DNA of 64,000 nucleotides from Podospora comata. Lineage: Eukaryota > Ascomycota > Sordariomycetes > Sordariales > Podosporaceae. The translations under genes were made by a program, and so were the position numbers. The stretch is taken from positions 7,192,001-7,256,000 of the forward strand of contig CP071493.1 of NCBI GenBank assembly GCA_017354895.1, in the 5' to 3' direction. Of the stretch, positions 33,601 to 44,600 are shown piece after piece. The notes beneath the pieces are model-generated. The model ran no database searches. It was not told the origin of the DNA and saw only the letters and a program-made list of their open reading frames with translations. Position 1 is the first letter of the stretch. Every line of letters starts with the position of its first letter.

Positions 33601-35909
33601 GGTTTGATGCCATATGTTGCTGGTGACTCGCCTTTGGGATCAAAGTCGGGAAGGTAAGGAAGGGTGTCGCTTCCCAAACGGTACTCTTTGCCTGCGTACT
33701 CTCGTGGCCGCCGAGGGACATCTTCGTCTTGACTGTAGAAAGCATCTCGGTAGATGACGTCTGGTAGTCCGTAGGTCTGCATGGTGGACAACACCTCTTG
33801 GGCTGTTGGCGGTTGGCTGTGGAGAACAAACATGGTTGTTGGACCATCCCAACGATACTTTGGCTTTCCAGACAGTCTCACTGCCTTTGGGGTGACCGGA
33901 GAGTCTTCTGAGCTTGTGATGGCTGGACTCTTATCCTGCTCTAACTGAGGTCCCCTAGTGGACATGGAAAAGTCAAAGGTTACATGCTTCTTCGGTGTCT
34001 CATTGTCGCTCTGCTGTGAGCCATGTAACTGACTGAGTCTCAGCTGAGTATGTGGGTTCTGAGGATCCTTTACCACAGGAAAGCTCAGAGCCGGGTGCTT
34101 GCCTTGCTTCTGCGGGTTTCCCTTTATAGCAGGTTTTGGCTGTGAGGATTGAGCCTGTCCTGTCACAGGTGGCTTGTCGCTGGCTTCTGTGACCGAGAAT
34201 GGCTTAGCACCAAGACCAGTTTTCTCGAGGACGCCCGCATCGCTTTCCGATTGTCTGAGCCTTGGCCTCTTTGGTGGACGGCTGTCTGGCTGTGTCGATG
34301 AAGGACGTTTTTTATCTTCTCTCGGTGCTCCGGGAGGCAACCCATCCTCCATCAATACTAACCCCAGCCTTTGAGCCTCACTGAAGATGCCCTTGGGTAT
34401 CGGGATGTTGGGTCGCCTGCCAATACGCTTGCCGCTGACAGCGATACCACCACCGATTTCGTTGACTGTGCGTTGCAGGTTTGCGATCGCTTCGGTTTCT
34501 TTCAAGTCTGGTGCTATTTGGACCTTGGAACCAGCGCAGACAGTTGAATCAGCTGGCTCCGTCGCCTGGTCTCCTTTCTTGGCCTTGTTCTCTTCCGAGT
34601 CCTCCGGAAAGAGCTGCTGTGCCTCTTCACCCATTTCGAGTTCCAGAATCTTTTCCTCGTCGATTTCAATGTTCCTCACTACGTCCGGATTCTCCTGTAT
34701 CAATCTGTCTTCGAGACCCAAGGCACGAAGCAGATTCTCCGGAAACATATCCTCGACGGACTGTAGGGTTGTCGGAATGGTGTCCTCCAAAGGGAGCGGC
34801 TGGACATAGTTGGAGAATGTGAGCTCTCTGTAGTCCTCATCGTCGACCTCAGCTTCAATGAGTTGCTGAAGCTGCTTGCGATACTCTGCCTCTTGGATCC
34901 AACCAGGTGGTGAAGTATGGCGTGGGTTGGCTGACATAGAGACCAGGGCCTCAGGGGGAAACGGACTGCTGCCATCACTCGAATCTCCTGATAGCTTTTT
35001 CCTCCGCTTCGTCTCATCCTTCCACAGCCCAGCCATGCTGTGAACAAGCTTGATGTCGGCCGGTAAGGGGTGTTCTCGCTCGATGAAGTCATGGTGAAGC
35101 GGCCGTTCTTTCACTTCCCGGCGATTGAGAATATCTTGCACGCATATATCCACTTCGATCTCGCAATGGCTTGAACGAGGCAGCTCAAAGTCGTCTGTGA
35201 TGAACTGTGGTGGGATCGTGTTGCTGTCCCATATTCGCGGAGCATCTTCCGGGCCGGCAGGGCCCGGAATGGGAGACCGAAACCGTACGTTGCCGACCTC
35301 GATGTAGTCGCAGCCGTACAGATTGTAGTCGGTCATAAACTGGAGGAGGAACTGAAGGTGAGCTTCATAAGGCTGGAACTTGCGGTTCATGATCGACCCC
35401 TGCTGGAGCAGGTCGGCCAGCCTGGTCATGACCAGGGGATTGAGCATGTAGAGCTTGAGGTAGAATCGGTACCCCACATGGAAGCCGTAAAATGGAACTC
35501 CTTTGACAAGCGTGATTCGAGCAACGAAACGCGACCGGTCCCGATCTCGATCTCTTCTATAGCTGACAGCCAGAGCCTGATCAATGGACGCATGGAGCTT
35601 GAGGATGAATTCAGACACTACAGCTGTGTCAGATGGGCCATCTTGAGCATTTAATGAATGGCAGGCAGCCTTACCCAGCTTCTTCTCTAATGGCCCACGG
35701 TACTCAACGTACAGATAAGGGAACGCGCCGTGAATGTGAGCGCAGACCTTCTGCCCTGTCTCAGTCGACCCGAAAACGCGAACGACGGGAAGCTTGGGTT
35801 CCTTCGCCGCCTGAGAGGCGCGATAGTCCTTTCGTAATTGGGGATCATATCGCGTGGGCGTGGCTTGGTAATGATCGATACAGTTGAGGCGGACGCGGAA
35901 CGACTCCAT
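30657..35909 (-). CDS. REV3: DNA polymerase zeta catalytic subunit REV3
   Basis: Rev3 is the B-family polymerase of translesion synthesis that extends past DNA damage together with Rev7. Exons 35675-35909 and 30657-35623 give 1733 residues. The 51-nt intron (35624-35674) is in frame and stop-free, but it interrupts the conserved YVEYRG...EFILKLHASI region and has a GTAAGG donor and CACAG acceptor. The N-terminal domain is clear (MESFRVRLNCIDHYQ). The middle third is a long disordered insert. Polymerase motif A is DFQSLYPSVM (D1173) and motif C is YGDTDS (D1338, D1340). KKRYVGYKYE follows. The C-terminus has two cysteine clusters: zinc CysA (CLACG, CERC) and the Fe-S CysB (CQSC, CDSKDC). The start at 35909 matches the family; the frame continues upstream without an ATG. 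It is divergent from SLU7. Confidence 0.95.
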   Translation of the reverse strand: MESFRVRLNCIDHYQATPTRYDPQLRKDYRASQAAKEPKLPVVRVFGSTETGQKVCAHIHGAFPYLYVEYRGPLEKKLGKAACHSLNAQDGPSDTAVVSEFILKLHASIDQALAVSYRRDRDRDRSRFVARITLVKGVPFYGFHVGYRFYLKLYMLNPLVMTRLADLLQQGSIMNRKFQPYEAHLQFLLQFMTDYNLYGCDYIEVGNVRFRSPIPGPAGPEDAPRIWDSNTIPPQFITDDFELPRSSHCEIEVDICVQDILNRREVKERPLHHDFIEREHPLPADIKLVHSMAGLWKDETKRRKKLSGDSSDGSSPFPPEALVSMSANPRHTSPPGWIQEAEYRKQLQQLIEAEVDDEDYRELTFSNYVQPLPLEDTIPTTLQSVEDMFPENLLRALGLEDRLIQENPDVVRNIEIDEEKILELEMGEEAQQLFPEDSEENKAKKGDQATEPADSTVCAGSKVQIAPDLKETEAIANLQRTVNEIGGGIAVSGKRIGRRPNIPIPKGIFSEAQRLGLVLMEDGLPPGAPREDKKRPSSTQPDSRPPKRPRLRQSESDAGVLEKTGLGAKPFSVTEASDKPPVTGQAQSSQPKPAIKGNPQKQGKHPALSFPVVKDPQNPHTQLRLSQLHGSQQSDNETPKKHVTFDFSMSTRGPQLEQDKSPAITSSEDSPVTPKAVRLSGKPKYRWDGPTTMFVLHSQPPTAQEVLSTMQTYGLPDVIYRDAFYSQDEDVPRRPREYAGKEYRLGSDTLPYLPDFDPKGESPATYGIKPEQGPDLAGLELSYKEQRMACTLRTWEIATPPPAFQEVSQWWDGKQKKRSTSSKNPGDKHSPLTGTQSANPNLMSQIIGATPNNKHGFRYSQKAKSTSVQHEAQYMSTMSLEIHVNTRGKLVPNPEEDEIQCLFWCMRSDEQVLFGGSQAENGTLSGIIVLSEDGLLAEQIRKQMPSKVDVVAEESELELMNKIVEIVRMHDPDILTGYEVHGGSWGYVVERAGRQYGYDLCNEFSRMKSSSPSFGKSGREADRWGFNTTSTIHVTGRHVINVWRAMRGELNLLQYTMENVVWHLLHRRVPHFSWKDLTEWYKSGRPRDLAKVLRYHLKRTRMNIEILEANELIPRTSEQARLLGVDFFSVFSRGSQFKVESIMFRIAKPENFLLVSPSRKQVGAQNALECLPLVMEPLSSFYTSPVLVLDFQSLYPSVMIAYNYCYSTCLGRIVNWRGTNKMGFTEYKRREGLLKLLEPHINIAPNGLMYTKPTIRKSLLAKMLTEILETRVMVKSGMKQDKDDKTLQQLLNNRQLALKLLANVTYGYTSASFSGRMPCSEIADSIVQTGRETLERAIAHIHSVDRWKAEVVYGDTDSLFVHLPGRTREQAFALGREMAEEITDVNPRPVKLKFEKVYQPCVLLAKKRYVGYKYEHPGQEAPEFDAKGIETVRRDGTPAEQMIEEKALRILFETADLSKVKAYFQTQCSKIMKGSVSVQDFCFAREVKLGSYSAKGPGPAGALIAGKKMSEDARAEPQYGERVPYVVVTGAPGARLIDRCVAPEELLERGVTEGLELDAEYYIGKNLIPPLERIFNLVGANVRAWYEEVPKVQMVKKGQQQRAVSDRENVGAKAKKTLEHFLASRTCLACGVKMAPAPPAPAFAEEVDEEKMPLCERCKEDELETMVVLQGRLNSQRKGYNDLVKICQSCVGLGSWDGGDQEVKCDSKDCPVFYSRVRQRAKVQGEGVVLEGVIRGLGEKVAKGSTGLDW

Positions 35910-36533
35910 CTTCTCGCCGCTCGCTTCCACTTGCGAGGCCGCTGAGGTGGGCAGTGAATGCTCTGGGAAGCGCACAAGTCAAAATACCCAGGTAAGAATG
36001 GATCAAGAAGCATTTTTTGGCAAGGGCTCACGCCGATGGGGCCATGGGGGAAACTCGGGATGTCGATTCTTCCAGAGCTCGGATGCGCCCACGGGCAGCA
36101 TTTCGTTCATGTTTCTTTAACCCGCCGAAGAGGCACAACACGCGTTTCAACGCAGGTGTCGCGCCGCTGAGTGGAACGTCAGGTTCGCCAAAACACGTGG
36201 GGACTCCAGTGGCGGACAAAGGCTAAGTGAAAGGGTTAGGGTTGCTCGCGAGCTTCACTTCTTGCCCCCGGACCACGCAAGTTGGAATATTTCATGGGCA
36301 AGAAAGCTCAACGGCCGGCCATATGTCGAAGTTTTTGAGTCAGTTGACGAACAAGTGATCTACTGAACAGTTTAGAAGATCCCCATCGATTTATACAGCC
36401 CGAGTTCCCCTGCCCAGGCTCGGGTCTTGGCATCGAAGCTTGGCCTCGTCGCATTTGATATTCGTGGTCTTCACGGCGGTCCTCAGCTCTCCCAAAATTT
36501 CCATCCCTCAACATCATACACCCTCACGTCAAA
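35910..36533. promoter_or_regulatory. Divergent promoter region REV3 / SLU7
   Basis: The 624-base gap between divergent starts includes a CACGTG E-box (36194-36199) and a GGTTAGGGTT telomere-like motif (36234-36243). Motifs of the latter type are bound by Tbf1-like factors in fungi. The assignment of function is inference. Confidence 0.45.
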
Positions 36534-37805
36534 ATGCCACCACCAAACCGCCCAGAACAACAGCCCCCCACAACCGGCGCCAACGCCGCGCCCACGGGCT
36601 CTTCAGACGGCCACCACGCCGCCGGCGTCGCCCGAAAAGAAGACAACATCTACATCCCCTCCTACATCTCCAAACAACCCTTCTACGTCTCCGGCCTCGA
36701 CGACCAAGATGACTCCCTCCAGCATCAGCGCCGCGCAACAGCCAAAGACCACGAAGAAGCCGCCCAGCGTGCTCTCCTCGACTCCAAAGGCCGCAAAGCT
36801 GCACCTGCGCGAACCAAGTGGGTCAAAGGCTCCTGCGAAAACTGCGGTGCCATGGGCCACAAGAAAAAAGACTGTCTCGAAAAACCACGAAAGGTTGGCG
36901 CGAAGTTTACGGGGAAGGATATCCAAGCTGATGATCGAAATCTCAAAGACGTAAAGCTCGGGTACGAAGCAAAGCGCGATGTCTGGGCTGGGTACGACCC
37001 CAAGCAGTACAAGGAGGTGCTGGACGAGTACAACATGATTGAGGAGGCGCGGAGGAAGCTGGTGGCTGAGGCCTCGAATGGCGAGGATAAGAAGTCGTCA
37101 GAGGAGGAAAACGGAGGGGAAGATGCATACGAAAAGGGATTCAAGTATGCGGAAGAGTCTGACTTGGGCAAGGACCGGACGACGAAGAAGTCCATGCGCA
37201 TAAGGGAGGACACGGCGAAGTACCTCCTCAATTTGGACTCTGACTCCGCGAAATACAACCCAAAAAAGCGCGCCTTGGTGGATGCCGGTGCGATAGCAGA
37301 CAAGTCGGCCCAGGTCTTTGCGGAGGAGGCCTTCCTCCGCGCATCTGGCGAGGCGGCAGAGTTTGAGAAAGCTCAGAGGTATGCGTGGGAAGCGCAGGAA
37401 TTGAAGGGCGATACTAGCTTGCACTTGCAGGCCAACCCAACTGCTGGTGCTTTTGCCCGAAAGAAGGAGACCGAGGAAAGGGAAGCTAAGAGGAGGAAGA
37501 AGGCGGAATTGCTCGCCAGCCAGTACGGCGAGCAACCAGCTGTTCCAGAGGCTCTCAAGGCGACCATCACAGAGTCAGAGACCTTTGTGGAGTATGACGA
37601 GGCCGGTCTCGTCAAGGGAGTGCCAAGAAAGGTTGGCAGAAGCAAGTACCCCGAGGATGTCTTCATCAACAATCACACCTCTGTCTGGGGCAGTTGGTGG
37701 TCAGACTTTCGATGGGGTTATGCTTGCTGCCACTCGTTTGTCAAGAACAGCTACTGCACAGGTGATACAGGAAGACAGATCGCCAACGAGGAATGGGATA
37801 AGTAA
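36534..37805 (+). CDS. SLU7: Pre-mRNA-splicing factor SLU7
   Basis: Slu7 acts in the second catalytic step of splicing, helping 3' splice-site choice. The gene is a single exon of 423 codons. The N-terminus holds NIYIPSYISKQPFYVSG, typical of the family. A CCHC zinc knuckle lies at residues 101-114 (CENCGAMGHKKKDC). The central DVWAGYDPKQYKEVLDEYN and the C-terminal KYPEDVFINNHTSVWGSWW followed by GYACCHSFVKNSYCTG are strongly conserved signatures. The start at 36534 is the first ATG in the frame and is followed by a Pro-rich leader. It is divergent from REV3 and convergent with RPS9. Confidence 0.96.
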   Translation: MPPPNRPEQQPPTTGANAAPTGSSDGHHAAGVARKEDNIYIPSYISKQPFYVSGLDDQDDSLQHQRRATAKDHEEAAQRALLDSKGRKAAPARTKWVKGSCENCGAMGHKKKDCLEKPRKVGAKFTGKDIQADDRNLKDVKLGYEAKRDVWAGYDPKQYKEVLDEYNMIEEARRKLVAEASNGEDKKSSEEENGGEDAYEKGFKYAEESDLGKDRTTKKSMRIREDTAKYLLNLDSDSAKYNPKKRALVDAGAIADKSAQVFAEEAFLRASGEAAEFEKAQRYAWEAQELKGDTSLHLQANPTAGAFARKKETEEREAKRRKKAELLASQYGEQPAVPEALKATITESETFVEYDEAGLVKGVPRKVGRSKYPEDVFINNHTSVWGSWWSDFRWGYACCHSFVKNSYCTGDTGRQIANEEWDK

Positions 37806-38171
37806 ATGTAATATCTGTACTGCAGAAATGTTAATGATACCCCTGTTTTGGATGGAGCTGGCTGTCTATCAAGGTTCATCTTCACATGCATACCAGTCTC
37901 AAACTACAGAGCGCAGCTCATAGCATCAACAATATCACATCACAGCTAGACAAATCAGGTGGATTAAGCGCAGGTTCTTTCAGAAGAGCTGAGGCTCGAT
38001 TGGTGACTCGCTGCCGAGTTGATGTACGGTAAATCTCGATGCATTGCACGCCGACTAACGCCTGTAAAGCAGCATGATGCAGAGGCCCCAAGTTCCTGCC
38101 CAGACCAGTTTTCGTAGCCCGTCCCGCAAAGTCCCAATCAAAATCCCTCTGGTATAAAATATGCCTCAAAT
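37806..38171. other. 3' intergenic region between SLU7 and RPS9
   Basis: This 366-base convergent gap holds both 3' untranslated regions. Nothing else is recognisable. Confidence 0.5.
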
Positions 38172-38990
38172 TTACTCCTCGTCCTCCTCGGCGTCGCCAT
38201 CGCCACCCTCGGCGGCCTTGGCCTTCTTTCTCCGGACACGGCCGGGGCGGCCACCACCGAAGGGGGAGGTGAGAGCGAAGTCAATGTGCTTCTGGGAGTC
38301 GAGACGGACGACGAAAGAAGGAACGTTGACGATCTGCTTGCCGACACGGATGTGGCGCTGGCGGATAAGGACACGAGCGTGGTGGATGGACTTGGCGAGG
38401 CCGAGCTTGTAGACAAGAGTCTGGAGGCGGCGCTCCAAGAAATCCTCAGCCTTGAGGGCCAGGACGTAATCGAGCTTCATGCGGGACTCATCGAGCACAC
38501 CGACGCGGACGAGGCGGCGAATGAGGGCATTGCCTTCGAAGAGACGCTTGGGGTCCTTCTCGTCGAGGGTGAGAAGCTCACTGTAGGGAAACTGTTAGCA
38601 CTTTTTGGCAAGTTGGAGTGATCAGAGCTGGGGGGAAAAGCTTACCGGGCAGCACGACGAATCTTGGAGAGGGTGAGCAGAACGCGCCACACCTCACGCT
38701 TGTTGCGGAGACCGTACTCGCCAACGAGCTTCAACTCGGAGTCCCTGAGAGTCCGAAGGTTAGTCCAAGATCACAATCGACATAAGCAGAGTCAAGCTCT
38801 AGCTCAGTGGCCGGTGATTGAGTTGCAGGCATGATCGGAGCTGGCGACGGCGAGGTTTCGCAAAATCTCGAGCTGCCAAACAGAGGCCGCAATCGATGAG
38901 GGAGAATCGATTCGATCAAACATACAAACGAGCGGCCTCGAAGGGACGGCGGGGGACCTTAGCGGTCTTGGAGTACGAGCGAGGGGCCAT
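38172..38990 (-). CDS. RPS9: 40S ribosomal protein S9 (uS4)
   Basis: The protein binds 18S rRNA early in 40S assembly and contributes to decoding fidelity. Three exons, 38926-38990, 38646-38744 and 38172-38580, give 190 residues. The N-terminus [23 protein letters not shown], then [20 protein letters not shown] and the S4 RNA-binding motif ([38 protein letters not shown]) are unmistakable. The acidic tail ends in EEDEE. Intron 1 is 181 nt, long for this window. It is head to head with RPL21, so the two share a 312-base promoter. Confidence 0.97.
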
Positions 38991-39302
38991 CTTTGTCGTT
39001 GAGGCTGTCAAAGGTCGATCGGTCGAGGGAAATTTCCAAACTCCAGACCCTTCCCTTGGAGTTGATAGAAAATTGAATGGCAGCCCGGAGGGGTGGGTTT
39101 GTGGTTGGTCCGTGCGTATGGGTCCACCAGCGTGCCCTAACAATAGCTGGTTGGTTGGGAGCAGCCCGCAGCCTGCTTAGTCACCCGTGTGCAAATCCCG
39201 ACCTCAGATTTGCGTTCACACAAAATTCCCAAATTCGCCAGCCAGCGACAACACCATCTCGACAGATCTCGACCCACGACGACAACCCCATAATCAATCA
39301 AA
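38991..39302. promoter_or_regulatory. Shared bidirectional promoter of RPS9 and RPL21
   Basis: Only 312 bases separate the start codons of two divergent ribosomal protein genes. A CCCTAA motif (39135-39140) is of a type reported in ribosomal protein promoters of fungi. Co-regulation of the pair is inferred. Confidence 0.6.
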
Positions 39303-40009
39303 ATGGGTCACCCTGCTGGTCTCCGTGCTGGTACGAGATACGCCTTCTCCCGGAACTTCCGGGAGAAGGGTATGATCAGACTGTCGACATACCTTAAGCA
39401 GTACAAGTATGTTGGAGGACCGATTTTGCGACCCTTTGGACTTTGGTGCTAACGGATTGCAGGGTTGGCGATATCGTCGACATCAAGGTCAACGGTGCCG
39501 TCCAGAAGGGGTAAGCGAACATCCCGATTTTCCTATCCACGATTTCCGATTGCGCAGGGGAGCACAAGGCGGGGAAACTACATCGCCAATTTTCAAAGTT
39601 TCGGGGGGAAGATGGCAGCGTGATGGACACATCAGACGAGGCTGTGTGCAGAATTAGGGACTGACTTTGCGCAAACAGTATGGCCCACAAGGTCTACCAC
39701 GGCAAGACTGGCGTCATCTACAACGTCACCAAGTCCGCCGTCGGCATCATCATCTACAAGAAGGTCAAGCACCGCTACATCGAGAAGCGCCTCAACGTCC
39801 GTATCGAGCACATCCAGCCCTCCCGCTCCCGCGAGGGTTTCCTTCGCCGCGTGAAGGAGAACGCCGAGCTCAAGAAGAAGGCCAAGGCCGAGGGCAAGCC
39901 CGTTCAGCTCAAGAGACAACCCGCCCTTCCCCGCGAGGCGCGGACCATCTCCATCAAGGAGAACAAGCCCGAGACTGTCGCCCCTGTCGCCTACGAGACC
40001 ACGATCTAA
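39303..40009 (+). CDS. RPL21: 60S ribosomal protein L21 (eL21)
   Basis: eL21 is a structural protein of the large ribosomal subunit. Three exons, 39303-39406, 39463-39510 and 39679-40009, give 160 residues, the usual length. MGHPAGLRAGTRYAFSRNFR opens the protein. LSTYLKQYKVGDIVDIKVNG spans the first splice junction, and MAHKVYHGKTGVIYNVT starts exon 3. The C-terminus ends in APVAYETTI. Introns are 56 and 168 nt. Confidence 0.97.
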
Positions 40010-41609
40010 GGTGTTGCTGGAAGGCGGATGAGGTGGTGTTCTTTATGGGTTGCTTATTTCTCACTGCATGGGGTTCATTGCGTACGGCACGGAAAGATGC
40101 CCGGCATGGATTTGGTCTGGGATGCGGGAGTGCTGATAGGAAACAAAATACCAATGGCATGACCAACAAAGAGCGACTCGAAACGCATTGTTCATCCGGC
40201 GTGGCTTGCTTGTGAAGACCAGATCTGGACCGGCGAGTCCAACCTCCGCGATGCTGGTCACTCGCTGAAATGCAGACGCCCGAGGCTCGCTCTAGCCCAA
40301 GGGATTACGGCACACACGTGGCAAGAAATAGAGCAAATCCAACAAGAACATCCACTCATCAATTTGACAAGCTCCCTCCAGTTATGATAGCTTTTGCTGT
40401 CTTATGCTCCATTGCAGTTTATCCCTGCGAACTGTGAAATGGTCTGCTTCCTGTAAAAGCATGAGATAGGCAAGGAACACATAATTTGTCCCTCATGTCG
40501 TATTCTGAGTATTATACACACCTGACATATCTAAGTAGTCAGACAGAAGAATTGGCCAACGTGGCTCATTGACATACATCAATCAAGTACACACGACAAG
40601 GTTCCTTGTATTCCTCTGGGCCAAACAATCCTGTGTCACCATGAAAAAGGTGAAACCTATTCGGAGCTAACAAAATGTCTCCGAAAGCTGCCCCATGTAT
40701 TTCGAGGGCCTTTTTGAGCCCCTGCCCATTTTCTCTATATGAGTTAAAGCTCTCTGAGGGCATATCAGTTTATCAGCTGAAGCAAGAAAATAAGGGTGGG
40801 CAACACCAGCAAGAACCGTCTGCTTCTCGAATAGCTCATGATATGTGGTCACATAGTCACTCGCCGTCAAGACAATGAGGCGGAATTCCGGAGACGTTGG
40901 CCTTGTCAGAGGGCCTTCTTGTGATGTGAGAGAGGGGTGGGTTTGAAGACTCCGAGATGAACTGTGTAACATGGACTTGAGGATGGCGACGCCCAGTCCA
41001 ATGCCAACACAGAAACGCCTCTTTTTGAGAGGTATTTCCGGGCACTCTTTCCCTTAGCGGAATGTATTTTGGGAGAAGGATTAAAGACAGTGAATTATAT
41101 GGGAAGTTTGAAAAAGTTGTTGAGCTTCAAGAGCCCAAGGAACATGGACCGTGAGGGTAAGTGGGGTCTTGGAGTGGACTGGAACGCTAGTTCGGCTGGC
41201 CAATGGTGTCCGGGCGTGGGCCAACAAGGCTGGGAGTGGCTGACCACCTGACGCAATGGGTCGCTGAGCTTGCCCACCACAGCTGCCCGTTCCCACTGTG
41301 TCGGTTTGCCAGGCTGGCCGTCATCAATGGACGTTCGTGGTTGGTCCGTCCGAAGCAATTGACAGGACAACCTGGAACATTTCGCCCTCAAACAGCCGCG
41401 CCTCCGAAAGGCAAAGCAAAAGCCAGACAAGCTCCAAACCAGTCACAAGGTTCTCGCGAGGATCGATGCGCTCACCAGACACTCTCGGTTCAAGCAGGTA
41501 GCAGGGCTGTCTGCTCTCGCAAACGCTTCTGCACTTCAAGATCATCACCCCTCTCCTCCCGGTCCCGCCGGAAGTCTCTCGATAACATAGTTGCCAACAC
41601 TCGGTTACT
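40010..41609. other. Intergenic region between RPL21 and the NVJ2-like gene
   Basis: These 1.6 kb hold the RPL21 3' end and the promoter of the next gene. No RNA gene or credible coding frame was found on either strand. Confidence 0.5.
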
Positions 41610-44600
41610 ATGGGCTGGACGGCCTTCTGGCTGGCCTACCTTCTCGGAGGCATTACCTTTCTGCCTTTGGTCGCCGCCATCCTCTTCGCCCATGCCTACC
41701 TGACACTGCCCTACCACGAAGATGCCGATAACGCCTTTCCAAACGCGGACGATCTGGTCCAGCCAGGGGATGATGTAGATGCACTCAAAGCGGCGCAGAA
41801 GGACAAGGAGGAAGCCAAATCACGAACAATTCACCATGACACCGATGTGGCTGCCGGCTACTTTGCCGTCTGTCGTGAATACACGCCAATGGGAATCAAC
41901 GCAAAGCCGATAGAGAGATCAACACCGGTGGGATCAGCTACGGTGGCTGCTCCAAGTCCAAGCGTCTACCAAACCATGTATCGCAGCATATTTGACCGGA
42001 AAGGCGCATCGAGCCCGCTGGACAACAAGAACGGCGCCAGTCAGCGACCCAAAAAAGCTGGGAATGTTTTCTATGTTGTACTAAGGTCCGTTCGTCGTAC
42101 ACCCCACCTGCCAGCATGCGTTTCAAAAGGCCCTGTCTAACCTATTTTCCAGACACGGCCACCTCATGCTTTTTGACGATGATGAACAACTCGAAGTGCG
42201 CCATGTAGTATCCTTGGCCCACCATGACATTAGCATATATTCGGGCGAGGAGGTCACGCCGGAAGGCGAGCTATGGATCAAACGCAATGCGATTTGCCTC
42301 TCGCGCCGTGCAGATGGGCCAGAGTTGGGCCCAGATAGCCAGGTGTCCAAGCCCTTCTACTTGTTCTCAGAGAACTGCTCTGCTAAGGAAGATTTCTACT
42401 TTGCCCTCCTGAGAAACCAGGAGCTCTCCTTTCCCGCCGAGCACAGAGCGCCGACCCCGATCCAGTTTGAAGTTAAGAACATCATATCGCTGGTCCAGAA
42501 GCTGCATTCGTCCGAAGAACATATGCAAACAAGGTGGCTCAATGCCATGATCGGGAGGATATTTCTCGGCATCTACAAGACCAAGGACATTGAAAATCTC
42601 ATAAGGGAGAAGCTTACGAAGAAGATATCCCGGGTCAAGCGGCCGGCTTTCTTATCCAACATTGAAATCAAGGCTATTGATACCGGCGACTCGGCACCAT
42701 ACATTACCAACCCTCGCCTCAAAGACCTCACCGTTGAAGGAGAGTGCGGTGTTGAGGCAGACATGCGCTACACCGGCAATTTCCGGCTCGAGGTTGCTGC
42801 AACTGCCCGCATCGACTTGGGTGCTCGTTTCAAGGCACGAGAGGTCAACATGGTTCTCGCGGTTGTTGTTCGAAAGTTAGAAGGACATATTCACCTGAAA
42901 ATCAAGCCCCCACCGAGTAATCGGTTGTGGTTTTCTTTCCAGCAGGCACCGAAGATGGAGATGACCATCGAGCCTATCGTCAGCTCCCGCCAAATCACGT
43001 ACAATGTTATTCTTCGTCAGATCGAGAGTCGTATCAAAGAGGTCATTGCCGAAACGCTGGTTTTGCCTTTCTGGGACGACACTCCGTTTTTCAACACCGA
43101 ACACAAGAAGTGGAGAGGCGGTATATTCCATGACGACAGAATCAAGTCAACGATGGATCTTGAGACCGCGGCGGCTCAGGACGGGGAACTGGATGAAGTT
43201 GACCGTTTGGAGGAAACTCAAGGGGCCCCAGAAACCGAGTTGCCACAGATGGAGAAGAGCCATAGCGTGCCAGTGCTCGAAAAGAAGACATCTATTGGCC
43301 TTTTTGGAAGGAAAATGAAGAGCAAGACTGATCTGAGAGGGTCAGGTGGGGGCTCTACCTCAAGTTTGGATCTGAAGGCCGACCCCAGAACTTCCGTGGC
43401 CAGCTTTGAGTCAAACAGGTCAGATGCAAAGTCATCTTCACTAAGCCTAGACTCTCGAAGGGAGGTCAAGAGTGATCTTTCTTCCTCGCCACCTCCTGTG
43501 CTCTCAGTACCCTTCGCCCAACCAGCAACACCCACTGTCGGAACTGACCCCATCAACGCTGATCTCTTCAAGCCCTCGTCATCTCCGCCTAATGGAAGCC
43601 CGGCCATATCGGCAATGGCGAACCTTTCTGCTCAAGCGCAACCTCCATCACCAGCCCTGACGCCAGTCACGAATGCTCATACTACATCGAGCTCGTCAGT
43701 TTCTTCGAGAGATGCCACAGACACCGAAAAGGATCTGGACAAAACACCCCAAGGTCGACGCAATACAGCATCCTCGTCCGGCAGCCATGATGATGGTAGA
43801 GCTAGATCAAGGTCGCCTTCCGCTTCCATCAAAGGATCGGTGAAGAGCCAGACGGGATCCATCGCCCGGAGCTTCTTCAACCGCCGTGACACTGGGTCTT
43901 CGGCTTCCGACACGGCCAGTCTCGCCGATACAAAGAAAGGGGCCGCGCTGGCTGCGGTTACAAATGCCGCAGCATCTGCCAAAAGATGGGGACTGAATGC
44001 CTTTCAGAGACGTCTCACTGATGCAGGTTCTGCCACAGACGGTGCACCACCACACCTAGACCTCAACCAGCCGATGGGTCGTGGCCAACCCTTACCTCCC
44101 CCGGGAACGCCTCTCCCAATGCCCGACAAGAGTATTCCTGTTTCGCCTATTCCAGTACCAAAAAGGAAGCCGATTCCTCCACCTTCAATTTCATCACAAT
44201 CTGAAGACTCCTCGAGCCACAAGGTCGAGCGCCGCCCAGTTCCACCACCACCGCTTCCCAAGCGGCGGCAGTATCAGAGCGGCTCGGTGGTGGACGACGG
44301 ACACAACATGTTGGTTGTAGCCGCCCCCGCCGACTCCGAACCCACTACGCCGCTCAGTGGCTCACATAGTCCGTCATGGATCGAAGACGGCAAAGCTCAT
44401 GGCGACAGCTCGGCCAAGTCATCCAGCGATATGCCAGTCATCAAACTCAACGGCGAAAACTCTGGGTCGTCTCCTGAAGCTGCACCTATAGACAAAACCC
44501 AACCCAGGCGCGAAGGCAGAAAGGGCGGTGGCTCCACCAAGCTGGTGGTGGATGATGACGATGATGACTACTCCGCATGGATGGAGGATCCGTTACCAGA

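Noticed and set aside
38745-38925. Possible snoRNA in the 181-nt first intron of RPS9
   Set aside because: No C box was found and the only CTGA lacks a partner.
39511-39678. Possible C/D snoRNA in the long second intron of RPL21 (a GTGATGG and a CTGA are present)
   Set aside because: The C box has a mismatch and no terminal stem pairs around the boxes; a snoRNA scan would be needed.
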